DNA of 64,000 nucleotides from Alisma plantago-aquatica. Taxonomy: Eukaryota > Streptophyta > Magnoliopsida > Alismatales > Alismataceae. Every line of letters begins with the position of its first letter. Position 1 is the stretch's first letter. The DNA lies in assembly GCA_963693085.1 (NCBI GenBank), contig OY856410.1, positions 1,328,358,304 through 1,328,422,303 on the forward strand, in the 5' to 3' direction. This document shows, piece after piece, positions 22,931 to 34,950 of the stretch. The translations under genes were made by a program, and so were the position numbers. The notes beneath the pieces were generated by a model. It searched no databases. It saw nothing but the letters and a program-made list of their open reading frames with translations, and was not told the DNA's origin.

Positions 22931-24741
22931 TGACCGACCTAAATCGCGCGTCCGAAAAGTGGAGCGGATTTGAAGTAGTCGGACTTTTAAATTTATAACA
23001 TGAAACCTTCTAGGCCCCCACAACTTTGTTTACAGGGTCGAAGTAGATATACGGGGTCGAACACAGGGACAAGGGTGGTAGTGTTGAGAACGCGGAATCG
23101 ACACGTTACACTCCGGTATGGGTAAGGAGATGATAAAAGTTCCCCAAGGGAACAATAGTCTGGGATCGATAAAACAGAAGAAATCTATCTCCAACTGATG
23201 CTATGAGGAAAAGTTAGGTTTTAAGCATTTATCAGTTTTTAGGGTTTTCATGCAACGGGAACAGAGAGATAATACTACTACATTAGTAACGAATGAAGGA
23301 GAAAGCTTCGGTAAAACAAGCGGCAGTAGAAACATCATGTACCCCTTCTCTCGAAGCGGGTACCTCTAACTAAGCATCAATACCCCTCTCGAGGTTGCTG
23401 GACTTAAGTTAGAGTGGAAAGGTTACTAAAGCAACTCCGATCCTGGGCACTCTCGTACTCCAGCATCGGACCAAACACTAGAGCCACAACACCTCTCTCA
23501 AGGCTGCTGCAATGGGAAAACACGATTCGATAGCTAATCAAAACGCGATCCAAACGTACAAGCTAGAGTTTGGATGTTAAACATAGCAATCATCCAACAA
23601 AAGGAACCAAATATAAAGCAACAGATAATTAAGACTCTTCTAATTCCATTAGCATAAAAGGGTCAAATTACATTGCATAAGTAAAGAGAGTAAATGACTG
23701 AAATAAGCAAAGGTAAATGACGCCTTCTTGATTTAGAAGGGCGATAGGCAGTAGCAGACCCTCCGGCCCGATACCGGGCGGGATCCTTGCCTGATACACC
23801 CGTGTCGGGCGGCACACCCTCTCAAGCGACACGCTTATGACAGGCAGACGTATCGTGCGGGGCGCCCATGCCCGATACGATCAGGTCGGGCGGCACCCTC
23901 TTGGGCGACACACCATGATTGGTGATGCGTATCGAGCTTGGTATCGTGTCGGGCTAGAGTGTTGCTTCTAGTTTCAGGTACTTCTATTGGGCGTCCTTGT
24001 TGGCCGATATCGTCCTGCAGCGGTGCCTGGGGCCGACCCTAAGTGAACCATTCCCTCCCTCTCGGGATGCGGAAGTGCTCACCTAGAATCACTCGGCACA
24101 CCTCTGAGGCATGACACGCTAGTTCCAGATGCTTTCCTAAGTTGGCTTTCGAGGGATTCCGACCCGTCCCATCGGAGTCCTGTAGCTGCTATTTATAAGC
24201 AGCAGTTGGGGGAAGTTATTGTGCTCCGGACACCACGTGTTCTTCATCAGCTCTTATTATCGCAGATTCAGGGGTGCCCGACATGTGTATCTCCCGACAC
24301 AATGATGTCAGGCTGTCGGTCATCGTGACGAGTGGCGCCTACTGGTGGGTGGCCTGTATCGTGCGACATGCTTCAGCAGTCGTGGCGAGTCCGGCTCCCT
24401 GTCGGGTAAATGGTGTGTCGCTCATCTGCTTCCTCTTACGCGACACCCTCGTGTCGCGCGGCAGCGTATCGTGCTGCCCTATCGGGCAGTGAGCGTATCG
24501 GCCGGCTGGTTGGCAGGAAGGCTTATGCGGGTGGAACATGTTCGTGGGTCAGGACGGGCCTTTTTTCTGATAAATGAGTTAAAAATCAAGGAAAACTCTG
24601 CAAAAGATGATAATATTGAGTTAAGAGCGTTGTGTGGCCTGTTTATGCAAAAACATGACAAAAAGGAGAGGAAAACAATTTAAAAGGGCAGATTTGATAA
24701 CGAAATAAGGGCCAAAAACATCAAAAAATTTGGTGTTATCA
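22931..24741 (-). repeat. 5' LTR of the gag-only element
   Basis: This complete LTR of 1,811 bp runs from TGACCGACC to GGTGTTATCA on the plus strand. It carries the U5 box GGGGTCGAACACAGGGA at 23053-23069 and a dense run of CCCGATAC/TGTCGGGC motifs at about 23760-24510. Confidence 0.9.
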
Positions 24742-25079
24742 GAAACCAACAGTAGGTTGACACCATATATTAGGTTGGCTCTATCGTGTGATATAATTGT
24801 GGTAATAACTTGATAATAAAGACATTAACTATATATCAATATTGTACAAAATATAATGTTATAGTAGATGAATTTGGAGGTGGATTGCATTTATAATCAT
24901 TAGGTCTTCCTATTCTCTAAATAACTTAGTAACATATTAACAATAAGTTAAGAAACATAATAATAATATAACCTAATTATAATGCCTCATGCAAATAATA
25001 TACTAACTACAAATTGAGAAAATGTGTGATACATAAAACAATCAAGTATATAATATATTGACCTGTAGTAGAGAGACAA
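24742..25079. other. AT-rich flank without gene
   Basis: I see no ORF or repeat here. It begins directly at the right end of the gag-only element, so GAAAC may be the right copy of that element's target duplication; the left copy is outside the window. Confidence 0.4.
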
Positions 25080-26115
25080 ATGAGTTTAATGCACTCTTCC
25101 TTTGTTGGGACATTTCATTCATCATCCTCTGGGAGACTTCATTAATCAACTCTCTTGTTTCTTTTCTTAGTTCTTATAACTGATTTTGTACATTCTCCAT
25201 TGCTTCCTATATATGTATAATTATGTTTAAAAAAAAAGATATCCCCCGTTAAGGTAACTATAAAAAATAATATTTGTTCATGATACTCATCTTATATTTT
25301 TTATTTTCCTCCTATAAATTTGATTTCTAATTTGCAAAGATACACCACATTTTCCATTCTTATTTTGGACAATACCAACTAATCAAGTGAACTTAATTTT
25401 GGCAACTTTTACGATATTAAGAATAAGCTTCATTCTGTAGATTCTTAGTAACAAGATCCAACTCATCATCATGCAGTTCATTTCTTTTGGATTTATATTG
25501 CTCCAGAATTTGTTCCTAATTGATAAGAGTATATGTTTTTCATATATCAATGACATTGATATGTATATATATAATTTTTTCTTACTTACCGCAACATTTA
25601 AGTCATTAGTATATACAGATTCAAGCAAATCCAATTTACTTGGAGTGTGTCCAAGTTCTACCTCCTATAATGAAATAATATATAATGTCTCAAAATAAAA
25701 TGCCATTATAGAGAATAGGTATCATAAATAATTTTCAAGATAGCATATCTTTGTTACCAAATCTTGATGCTTCCTTGCAATCCATTGCAATGGGTGATTT
25801 TTTTTCATAGATCTATTATCTTTATTCTTTGCAACAATCTTCTAAAATAAAAAAGTAAAGTATGTTATATAATCTATGATATATAACCCATGATTAAGAA
25901 GTGAAAGACTCTACCCGTTTTATAGGAATTTTCCACTTCTCAACCAAGCACATGAATTGATCTTGATTGCTTTGAGGTTTTTAGCAACTTCCTTCATCAT
26001 GATGTCCATGCTATTTTGATATTTGGACCAATATTTTTCTTTCAACTCATCCCTCTGGTCTGTAAGACTAGAGTTAATGTGTTTCCATACTCACTCCCAA
26101 CCATTGGGGTGGCCA
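25080..26115 (-). pseudogene. plant transposase (Transposase_24/En-Spm type) remnant
   Basis: The minus strand gives short blocks in sequence, apparently as separate exons or decayed pieces. They are LKEKYWSKYQNSMDI near 26040, DQFMCLVEKWKIP near 25950, KIVAKNKDNRSMKKNHPLQW near 25820, LGHTPSKLDLLESVYTNDLN near 25640, and a coiled end with ELRKETRELINEVSQRM near 25150. This order is that of plant CACTA-associated Transposase_24 proteins (W..LVEYW..., K.NR, PSKLELF..TH). No open frame joins them. The match is by eye. Confidence 0.5.
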
Positions 26116-26449
26116 TTAAAATCAAAATCAACCTACATAATTTTAAGTATGTGCAAAAGAAGCAATTAATTGAAAGAAAATTATGTAAGTAATTTCTTAG
26201 TTGATAATGCAAAAATATTTACCTTGATGATGGTTTTTTTATCCCTAAATGTAGTTGTAGAATTTGAGGCCAATAACAAAATACAAGACACAAACTAGCA
26301 TTGTCAGCAAGTATGCCTCACATCAAACTTACACATTTTCATTAATCTCCAATTGAAAATCATTTTTGATAAAAAAACCTCCCTATTCTTCTTCCCAGGT
26401 TTTGGCCTAATCTTTGTTATATGATTGCAATGTCATATTACATAAAGGA

Positions 26450-26945
26450 TTTGAATAATAATTATAAAGCCAAGATTCTGATTCATTCTGCTTCACTTAG
26501 TTATGAGATAATGAGGAAATGTAATGAATGTCTAAAGAATAACATTACTCAGTGACATATGTCTTCAATTGTGTGACATGAACAATGAGATCGTAGGATT
26601 TTAAGAGTATGTACATTTTTGTTATGTCCCTAGTCAGATGTTATTGTAGAAGGCTAATAGACAACAATAACACATTAGACTAGAGTGTGTGTTGATTGAT
26701 GATAGAGTCTCATTAGTCATGATATGTGATATGAAACCAAGCACATAGATATTTGTCAGAGAATAGTGTATAAGACAGACCCATCTTGATAATGATACAC
26801 AGAAACAATAAATAATGGTCAAAGTCATCTCTCATAGTGAAGGGGTGATTGTGGTTCTTAGACCTAAAATCACTACACTCATCACATGTCGTTTGATGTG
26901 TTTTGATATCATCCACCGTGATCCTGAATAAGGATTACCATAAAT
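26450..26945 (+). repeat. copia LTR fragment (same family as 1344-3627)
   Basis: This stretch aligns with about 1430-1890 of the left copia LTR on the same strand, for example AATGTCTAAAGAATAACATT versus AATGTCTAGAGAATGACAGT and the following 300 bp. It is clearly diverged and stops at 26945, where a CACTA-like end begins. Confidence 0.75.
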
Positions 26946-27570
26946 CACTAGTACAATCTGACGTTTAATGTCACTTTTGGTGACGTCAATTCCTTAGAAA
27001 AAGACACCAACTTACTAATAATGTAGGTTACTCATGCAAACAATCACCATATCTGAAGTCCTACTAATTTAGAAAAGACATGAGTATGACTTTAACTTTA
27101 ACATTGATTTCTGATCAGAGAAACTGTTGTCTAAAATTGCTCGCAAAATACAATTTTCTAGAGAAAAAAATTTTCCTTCAAAATTTTCAGTCAGGCATCA
27201 GTTTTCAAATGAACGATGACAAAATGTTCACACCATGTCCCCACGAAAAAATTATCCCCCCATTAGATGTTGTTTCTTCCAAACAAGTGACAATATAGAC
27301 CCCTCGGTGAGTCAGAATTTTTTTGTGGAGATGGGTCTTAATTGTCGATTTCATAGAATACACTGACAACTAGGAGTTTTCGTGCCATGTCTCTGTGAAA
27401 ATATTCCCCCCCATTTGCTTCTTAGTCTTCAGTTTTGCTTGCTAAACTAAAAACTATATCCCTAACCCAAGAGCCATTTTTTTGTTTAGATACCTAGTTA
27501 TTCATCAGTTCATACAGACATAACCGACGAATATGACCCCAAACGGTGTATATTTTTTGTTTGGCTTAGG

Positions 27571-28860
27571 ATTTAATCTTTGGTTTTTTTATTCGAATCG
27601 AAGACTATGGGTAACTTAATAGGCCTGACGCACACAATAAAAACTTTCTCCCATTATTTGACCTATTTCTCTCTGGCGATTTGCATTTCCCTCCTCCTTT
27701 GTCATCGTATTTCCCACCTCCTTTATCATCATCACCACCACTGCTTCTTTGTGTTGCTGCCTCTGCCGCTGATGTTGTTTCTGTTGGATGCAGCCACCGT
27801 TGTTGCTACTATGCTCACCACTGCCTCCTCTAGTTTGCGATCCCTGTCGCCACCTATGCTGATTCTTCTATTACTGAACTCACCACCGCCATTGTTGTTG
27901 GATGCCACCGCCTCTACTTCTACTGAACTCACCACTGCTCTCATCTTTCCATGTGCTCTTCCGCCAACCTTCAATCACTTATGTCATCTCCATCCTTTTG
28001 AAGGTAAGAACATTTTGATTTTTTTTGTTTTTTGGTTGGGTTACTGTTGTTTGGACATTTATGCATTATTTGGATTCTAATGCACATTTATGTGTCGTAA
28101 TCTTACTTTTATTTAACATAAAACCTCTTTGTAATCCTAAATTTAGTAAATTGTGTCCCTATTTGACATAAAAGTTATCACTCCTTTTGTTAGGTTTTTT
28201 GTAGATAACACTAAATGCCTGAATGCTATACCATTATTACTCTACATGCATGATCACATTTAAATCAAATATTTTTTTGACCAAACTTAATTAATTAATA
28301 TTGTTAATGGTAATTTACGAGTTATATTACTTAATTTATATTGCTTTCATTCTCTCTTGTTAGTAATTGATTTAACTTAGTTCAATAATTACTTTTCAAG
28401 TTGTGTAGTTGATTAATATTGATTATTAATGAGGGTTAATGATGCATGAATGAACTAACCCAAATTAAAGAATGAATTGAATTAAATGATGTTACATAAA
28501 ACTTAGGATATGAACGATGAAAATAGGATCATAGGTATAGGTATGACAACATACATGTATTTTATTAGCCTAGAAACCCGTATGAGATTTACTCATTAGG
28601 AGTAAATATTAGATAGTCCCCAGTTTGGGACTATTCTTGAACACTTAATCTCGCATAGGATGTAAGTATATAATGTATATTATGTTATCAATATGTTTTG
28701 TCACCTTTTGTTCTATAAGTACATATGTTGGCAGACATTTGCTCATGTACATCGGTTTACTTGGAGAACTGTGGGGAATAATACCAAAATTTTCTTAAAA
28801 ACCGAATACACATTATAAACTTACTAGTGAGATTAGGTGTTCAAGAATGGGATAGGTGGT
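27571..28860. other. no gene seen; low-complexity reading frames
   Basis: The open frame at 27580-28080 encodes a His/Leu/Ser-rich low-complexity product from TCATC/CACC repeats and matches nothing I know. The rest is AT-rich. Confidence 0.5.
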
Positions 28861-28864
28861 ACAC

Positions 28865-29015
28865 ACATTCATTACTGAACCCTAAACCATAATCTTAAAC
28901 CCTAAACCCAAATATTTAAACCCTAAACCCTAATCTATAAACCATTATCCCTAAATCTAAAACAATAAAGCCTAATCTATCCATAAATCCTTAACCTAAT
29001 TTGTAAACCCTAAAT
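28865..29015. repeat. degenerate telomere-like CCCTAAA repeats
   Basis: There are several copies of AACCCTAAAC mixed with variants (CCTAATC, CCATAAT, CCTAAATC). They lie 50-190 bp upstream of the transposase reading frame. Confidence 0.8.
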
Positions 29016-29060
29016 CCTTATACTTGTTGTCTCTTTGATCATAGAATAGATATATCATGG

Positions 29061-29891
29061 ATGTCAATTCTAAATCATTGCACCCCAGAGTTTATTACTA
29101 GTCTTGATCATTTTATAAGATTTGCAGAGGAACATAAGGAACAACCTGGAGATATGTTCTATTGTCCATGTAGGCATTGCAGTAACAACTTGAAAGTCAA
29201 CACTAGAGACGAAATCAAAAGTCATGTCATGTGCAACAGGATTTTACAAGGATATACAAAATGGTATTGGCATGGAGAGATTCTAAACTTGAGATTAGTA
29301 TATGTCAATAGGAGTACTTATGTTGAAGAAGAAAGTTTCTTCGATGATGTAGATGTAAATAAATTGAATCTGAGAGACATGGTTGATATGATACTAGATA
29401 GTTGTGTAGATTATCACACCGATCCACCTCCCTTATCTTGGAACATTGTGCATTATGTTGAGAGACTGTTATACATAGGTTGTACTATGTTTATGAAGCC
29501 AAGCATTGTCTTGAGATTGTATAATCTAAAGGCTAACAACATATGGAACGACAAAAGCTTCACATCAGTGTTGTCTTTGTTTCAAGAAATTCTTCCTGAA
29601 GGCAACAAGCATCCAATATCAACATTAGAATTAAAGAAAATATTATTCCCAATGGGAATGAAGGCTAAGATGAAACACACATACCTGAATGATTGTGTGT
29701 TATTTCAAAAGGACTATGTTGATTTGAAATATTGTCCAAAATATGGGGTGTCAAGGTATAAAATAATGAATTCTGGGAAGTCTAAAACTCTCTCTCCTAC
29801 CAAGGTGATGTGCTATCTACCCCTTAGTAGTTCTATCCAAGGGTGGAGATTATCACAGTTTCTATATATGATACTTATATTGGCATTATAA
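29061..29891 (+). pseudogene. CACTA TNP2/TNPD-type transposase, N-terminal part
   Basis: A 276-codon frame covers the N-terminal transposon-associated domain (residues about 1-75; CPCRHCSNN, then H and the segment YTKWYWHGE). The start of the TNP2 domain follows: YIGCTMFMKPSIVLRLYNLKA at about 135-155, WNDKSFTSVLSLFQEILPEG at about 160-180, a tail with YLNDCVLFQKDYVDLKYCPK. TNP2-type proteins are usually well over twice this length and continue with the catalytic core. Here homology stops near 29890, so the gene is truncated. The open frame suggests slower decay than its neighbours. Confidence 0.8.
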
Positions 29892-29900
29892 TTGAGATGG

Positions 29901-32430
29901 AATTAGAGAAATATGCAATAGTTTAGTTCATCCATTTTTGAGAAATTATCAACCATTTTTCTAAACTGGATGTTTGCAGGTACTCATAAATAACTAGATT
30001 TCTATGTGAAGACATCATGTAGTAGTACTTCAATCAATCCAATCATCAATTGTATATTCAAGCAATCAACAATCAATGAATGTTATATGTTTTATACATA
30101 CTACTGATGTGTCACCATCTATTCATATTACATAATTAAATCTAACTTGGGTCCTAAACTAGAGTTTAGGGTCATCTTGGGTTTGTATTAGAAATATAGG
30201 GTATCAAATTGTAGTTCTAACACATCATTATTCCCAAGGGATAGAAACCCTCAATACATATTAGTTGTAACCATAATTCATAGGTTGAACATATCGTCTT
30301 ATTATGAACACCAAGATTAGATTATTTGAAATATAATCATAATAACTTGGAATCCATTATATTCATTAAAATTAGGTGTTATCACCAAATAAATATGTTA
30401 TACAAACTCATCATGTTTTTCATCATATCTAGGGCTTATATGCATCAATCCTCTTATAATAGTGTATTATATACACTTTTTGAATAGGAAGCATAGTCAT
30501 GCATAATCTATTTTATTCATAATCTACATAGTTTTTTGATAAAATTGATACATAGTTTGAATATAGTAGGAGTTAACATCTAATCTGCATTAATACTAAA
30601 TAAAAATAAACAAACCAAATAATAATAGACATGTAGGAAGATATAATATTATCCTCATTATCCAAGCGAGGTTGCACCTGGCCAATGGATTAGTGCCTCA
30701 TCAACTCAAAGCTCCAAGACTACCAGTTCTGTAGGAAGGGCAATATTCTTCTCTTGCCAATAAAATGTTGATTGTATTGTGACACACATGGGGACAAAAG
30801 GGTAACATTGACCCTGTGAATCATCAACCCCCTATGCCATGGTCCGTGCAAGAAACAACAACCATGAATCAATCCCCACAGTTGACTCTAGGTCATGTAC
30901 ATTTAAATTAGCAGCCAAGGTGCATAATAGCTCCGACACACTCCATCAAACCTCACACAAGGTTGTGAGTTGGGGGAAAAGGTCATTGAAGGGGGTTTCC
31001 TAGAGTGGATTTTACACTATAATAATTGGGAATAGAGTAAAGTGGAATTAGCATGGTTCGTCAAGAACTTATGGTCATGGGAGATTTTTGGGATCATAGT
31101 GGTGAGCTTCAAACACTCCACCAATCTAGGTTGGTCATCATCAGCTTCTCGACGGACGGCTTCATGCCTCATTAGAAGGGGTTGGACAGAGGTGACACGG
31201 CTTCTATGCATCCTACAGGAGGTTGCAGACACCTCGTGGCCTCTATGAGGTACTTAGATCTAAGGCAATTGGTTGGCGACACCCTGATCTGAGGATATAG
31301 GATCTAATCATTATAGGTGGAGGTCACAATCGATGGAGGGTTGTGATGGGTATTATGAGAAATTGTGGTTGATGTTGGGATTAACATGGAGCTAACCATG
31401 GCCCCATATAAGCATAGAGTTTAGCATGGAAATGGATTCTAAGTAGCCTATGATCCTTGACTTTTCATGAAATTTGGCATTATTGTTAGTATTTGAAATA
31501 ATAGAAAATGTGAATATGGTGGGGTTCATTGCACTCTCTTAAAGTCAAGGGTTGTCTGATGAGAGTGAGTGAGTCTAGCGAGATAGAGGGATATCATGGT
31601 AGTCAGGGACTCTGTTGGGTGAGGGACTCAATAGAGTTCAGAAAAAAGGGATGACTTCCCCTTATGCAGTCCTACCCGACCAAGGGAGCACAGATCTGAC
31701 TTGGATCCTCCAACACAAAGGTCTTCTTAATAATTATTTCCTTTATTTAAGAAAACTTAACTCTCTAACCCACATAACATCTCCATGTATCCCAAATTTT
31801 AGGATACACATTAAATAATCGTTATGTAGTCCAAGTGAACATATTAGGTTAGAGAAAGTTGGTTTGATCCCTCAAAAATTAGTCTATAATAATTAAGTAG
31901 ATAATCATTTATCTAATTACATCAAAAACAAATTATCTTGCAATATTCAAGAACGTATCCCATTATCTAATATTCTAATTATCTATCAACTAAAATTGGC
32001 ATGGCTATTTATTAGGAGCACAAAATACCAAATTAACCATTGTCCTTTCATGGACTTAGATGAAAACCCTAATTAGTCTAGTGGGCTTAAATTAGGTTCC
32101 AAGTCCCATGGCCCATTCCTTGACCTTCAAAGGGTCCACATGATTACGCATTTCTTTAATTACAAATTTAAGGATTTTCTCATCATAATATCTAAATTCA
32201 AGCTTCACATTCATATATGTGCCCAACATTTCATTATTTACTTATTTAAAGGTATACTCTAAGTATAGAGTTCAAGTTAATCGTCTAATTTCAATAAAAT
32301 GCATACTATTGATCTCATTATTCTAAAATAGTTATGATTGTCTTAAGGTGGAACTCAATACATTATTACTAAATTCGTAACCATAGAATCTAAAATTACC
32401 AAAATTTTAGTGTCTTACAATGCCCCTATT
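29901..32430. other. AT-rich region without recognisable gene
   Basis: There are only short chance frames and no family match. A GC-richer patch at about 30660-31330 might be old coding or transposon sequence, but I could not assign it. Confidence 0.5.
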
Positions 32431-32900
32431 GGTTAAGTAGGGACAAGGTCATGGTAAAAATGGGAATGACTAGGGGAATATATGGTATTTGGAGTGTAAG
32501 TTCCACGGGCGTGGTGGGTGGAATGATTTTTGTGGCATGCAAGTAGAATGACGATGGTGGTCACCACATCTGTGTTGAATGTAGGAGATGCTAGTCATGG
32601 ACATGACCATGGTCATCTTGATGGAGTTGTTGCCACAACCATCTTGGCAAGCATGGTCATGATGGGTCTGTCTTGGCATATTGTATTGACTGACATGTCC
32701 ATGGTGTTGGTGTCATGGTCTTTTAAGAACATGTGGATCAAATTGATTTAGATATCTTGTAGCATGGCCATGGAAAAGTACCACGACTATTTTGAGGTTT
32801 TTCTATATGCTTGATTGTTGAGTTGGAATATCCATGGTGTTCTTCACTCAACATTTTTCCTTGGTCACTAGGGTAGGTTGGGGTTGACTTTGATTACTCA
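32430..32900. repeat. CCATGG/CCACGG-rich remnant, related to the right-hand element
   Basis: Motifs such as CCACGGGCGTGG, GACCATGGTCAT and GGCCATGG cluster here. They resemble those in the LTRs and internal region of the element at 41457-60613. No LTR ends are visible, so this is probably a relic of a related element. Confidence 0.4.
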
Positions 32901-34950
32901 TGTGTCTTGTTCGTGCATGTTGAATTGCTCGAGATCCTCTTTCTCTCTTGCTTCCATCAATTAGTTCAAAGTTACTCATAAAACATGCAAAGAGCATGCA
33001 TATGTGCATTCAACTTAAAACTAATTATTGGGAGTATACCATGCATTATGAAACATCTAGATGTGAATCAAGAGAAAATGGACATAAGATGGAAATCCTA
33101 TCTAGGGCTCTATCACATGTGTTGTTATCTTGGACAAAAATGATGATCAAGTATGAAAAATTATATATGGTATCTTGGACATGCATGTTATTTAGTGTTC
33201 ATGTATAGCTTTAGTGTACACATTTTTTTTAGTGTACACATTTTTATAATAGTCGTGTACATATAACCATGACATTTAGTGTGCAAGTGTGGTGTAAATA
33301 ATAGAAGTAGTTCCTACATATTGACATTGCATTAATAAAGTTTTTCAATAGATAGAACAAAATTAGGTTAATTGAGATTTGTATATGTGGAAATTAAAAT
33401 GCATTAACTTTTGGGCACATTCAACTTCTGCATCTTTCACCCCGTAACTATACCATAGAATGTCTCACTATTGTACTAATTAACGAGTGTACATTTCATT
33501 TTCTCTCCAAGGGGCTCCTTTTACTACTTTGTAGCTTGTTTATTTTTCCTATTTACATTGTTAGGGTAAAATTGTTCTAAACATGGACCCTCAATGCTCC
33601 CAAAATTGAACTGCAATGGTGAGTTCGTTAAATTTATATTGTTATCATCCTTTTGAATTTGTTGATATAATTTTCTTGTCTTATTTAGGATCAAATTTTT
33701 CATGTATCTAATTGTATGAGTACTAAGAGTGATGAGGCCACCATACCATTTGAAGGCATCTGAGGACATTATAGATCTTTCAAATTTTAGGCATGATATG
33801 TTGAGTGCTATCAATATCATGTTCATGAATTTTGTTAAGTTTTATTAACATTCACCACTCAATGTAAGGATGATAATTGGTTCAATTATATACATTGATT
33901 TTGTAGTAATTTGACATTCTTGTGTGAAAACAAGGTGTGTGAATGTTTCTATAATGTTACATGAATGTTATATTGCTTGGAATTTTTATTTTAATATTAT
34001 TTCCAAAAGTAATGTTACTTTTTGGAGTCACGACTACATAACAATCAATATATAAATATATAAAATGTCGATATTCTTCAATCACAAATAATTTAATAAA
34101 GGCTTTTAGTGCCTCAGAAATATAGCAATGATAACCAAATAAATCATCCAAAGTGTATTTATGAAGACCAAATAGCCCCTTTATAAGTATTTTTGTAGGC
34201 ATTATCCCCTCAAAAGTATATTTGTCAGATCCTTCAATTCTCTAAAAAAAATGTAACTATGAGAAAGAAACAAGCCATCAAAAGATTATCTGTCAGGACC
34301 AAATCATCCCTCAAAACTACACTTTTTATCAGCACTTAGCCATAGACAACTGCATTTTTTAAGACCAGTAATTTTTGTCAAGTGTTTTCTCTTCATATCC
34401 CATTAGGGAGGTCCAGACTCACAGATGAATCTAGTTGTAGGGGTCTACATAGAGGAGTTTGTTATATGATTGGCCCATGAAGAAAGACTATTCTTTTTTA
34501 GTGGTTGAGCATCCTCAATAATTGTGCATATGTGCTCTGCTAAAAAAGAGGTAGATTAACATACAAACAAAGACATATTACCTCCAGCAATAAAAATTTG
34601 TCGTAGATCCTTAGAACCAAACTGATTGCTTATGAGTGGAAATTTTGTGGTATATATATCATCCTTTCATACTAAAAAATGAGTCTTGAAAGAAAAAATG
34701 TACTTACACAATCCATTTGATTATTTGAATCGTACAGATCCATTTTTCATACTGCTCTAATTTCATCAGAATAAATCAAACTAAATAATTAAACTAGTCA
34801 CCAGAGAGATATACAATGTTCGACGCTCTCTTTTTTGTCACTTTTTTTTGGAGACTATGGTGAAATTGGTAACGTGCACAAGAGATGCCAGACAGAAATA
34901 ATGGGACGGTGCGATAGGGTTGGATATTAGTGACGGCCTATGTTAGGGTT
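32901..34950. other. AT-rich region without recognisable gene
   Basis: Nothing supportable was found beyond short chance frames on both strands. Confidence 0.5.

Larger units (their letters stand above)
3628..24741 (-). mobile_element. non-autonomous gag-only gypsy-type element (interrupted)
   Basis: This is the outer element of the left block, read on the minus strand. In order it has a 5' LTR (24741 to 22931), a PBS, gag (22682 to about 20963), a small ORF split by the inner insertion (19857 to 19792, then 6796 to 6338), a PPT (4983 to 4966) and a partial 3' LTR (4965 to 3628). After removing the inner element (6802-19791) and one copy of GGCCT, the internal part is about 5 kb and holds no protease, RT or integrase. 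The layout resembles the class called TR-GAG or LARD elements. It must borrow Pol, most simply from an Athila-type relative, because PBS type and PBS-LTR spacing agree with the inner element. Confidence 0.8.
26946..29900 (+). mobile_element. decayed CACTA element, left part
   Basis: It starts CACTAGTACAATCTGACG at 26946, immediately after the copia LTR fragment, and contains a TNP2-type transposase part at 29061-29891. No matching inverted end was found, so the right limit is approximate. The GC-poor 27000-27570 segment may be subterminal sequence. Confidence 0.45.

Noticed and set aside
27580..28080. Open frame of 166 codons with a hydrophobic, His/Leu-rich product
   Set aside because: Low-complexity sequence from TCATC/CACC-type repeats, no family resemblance, overlapped by an equally long frame on the other strand.
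31042..31248. Pair of overlapping short frames in a GC-richer patch
   Set aside because: No domain, no similarity, both strands open; insufficient to call a gene.
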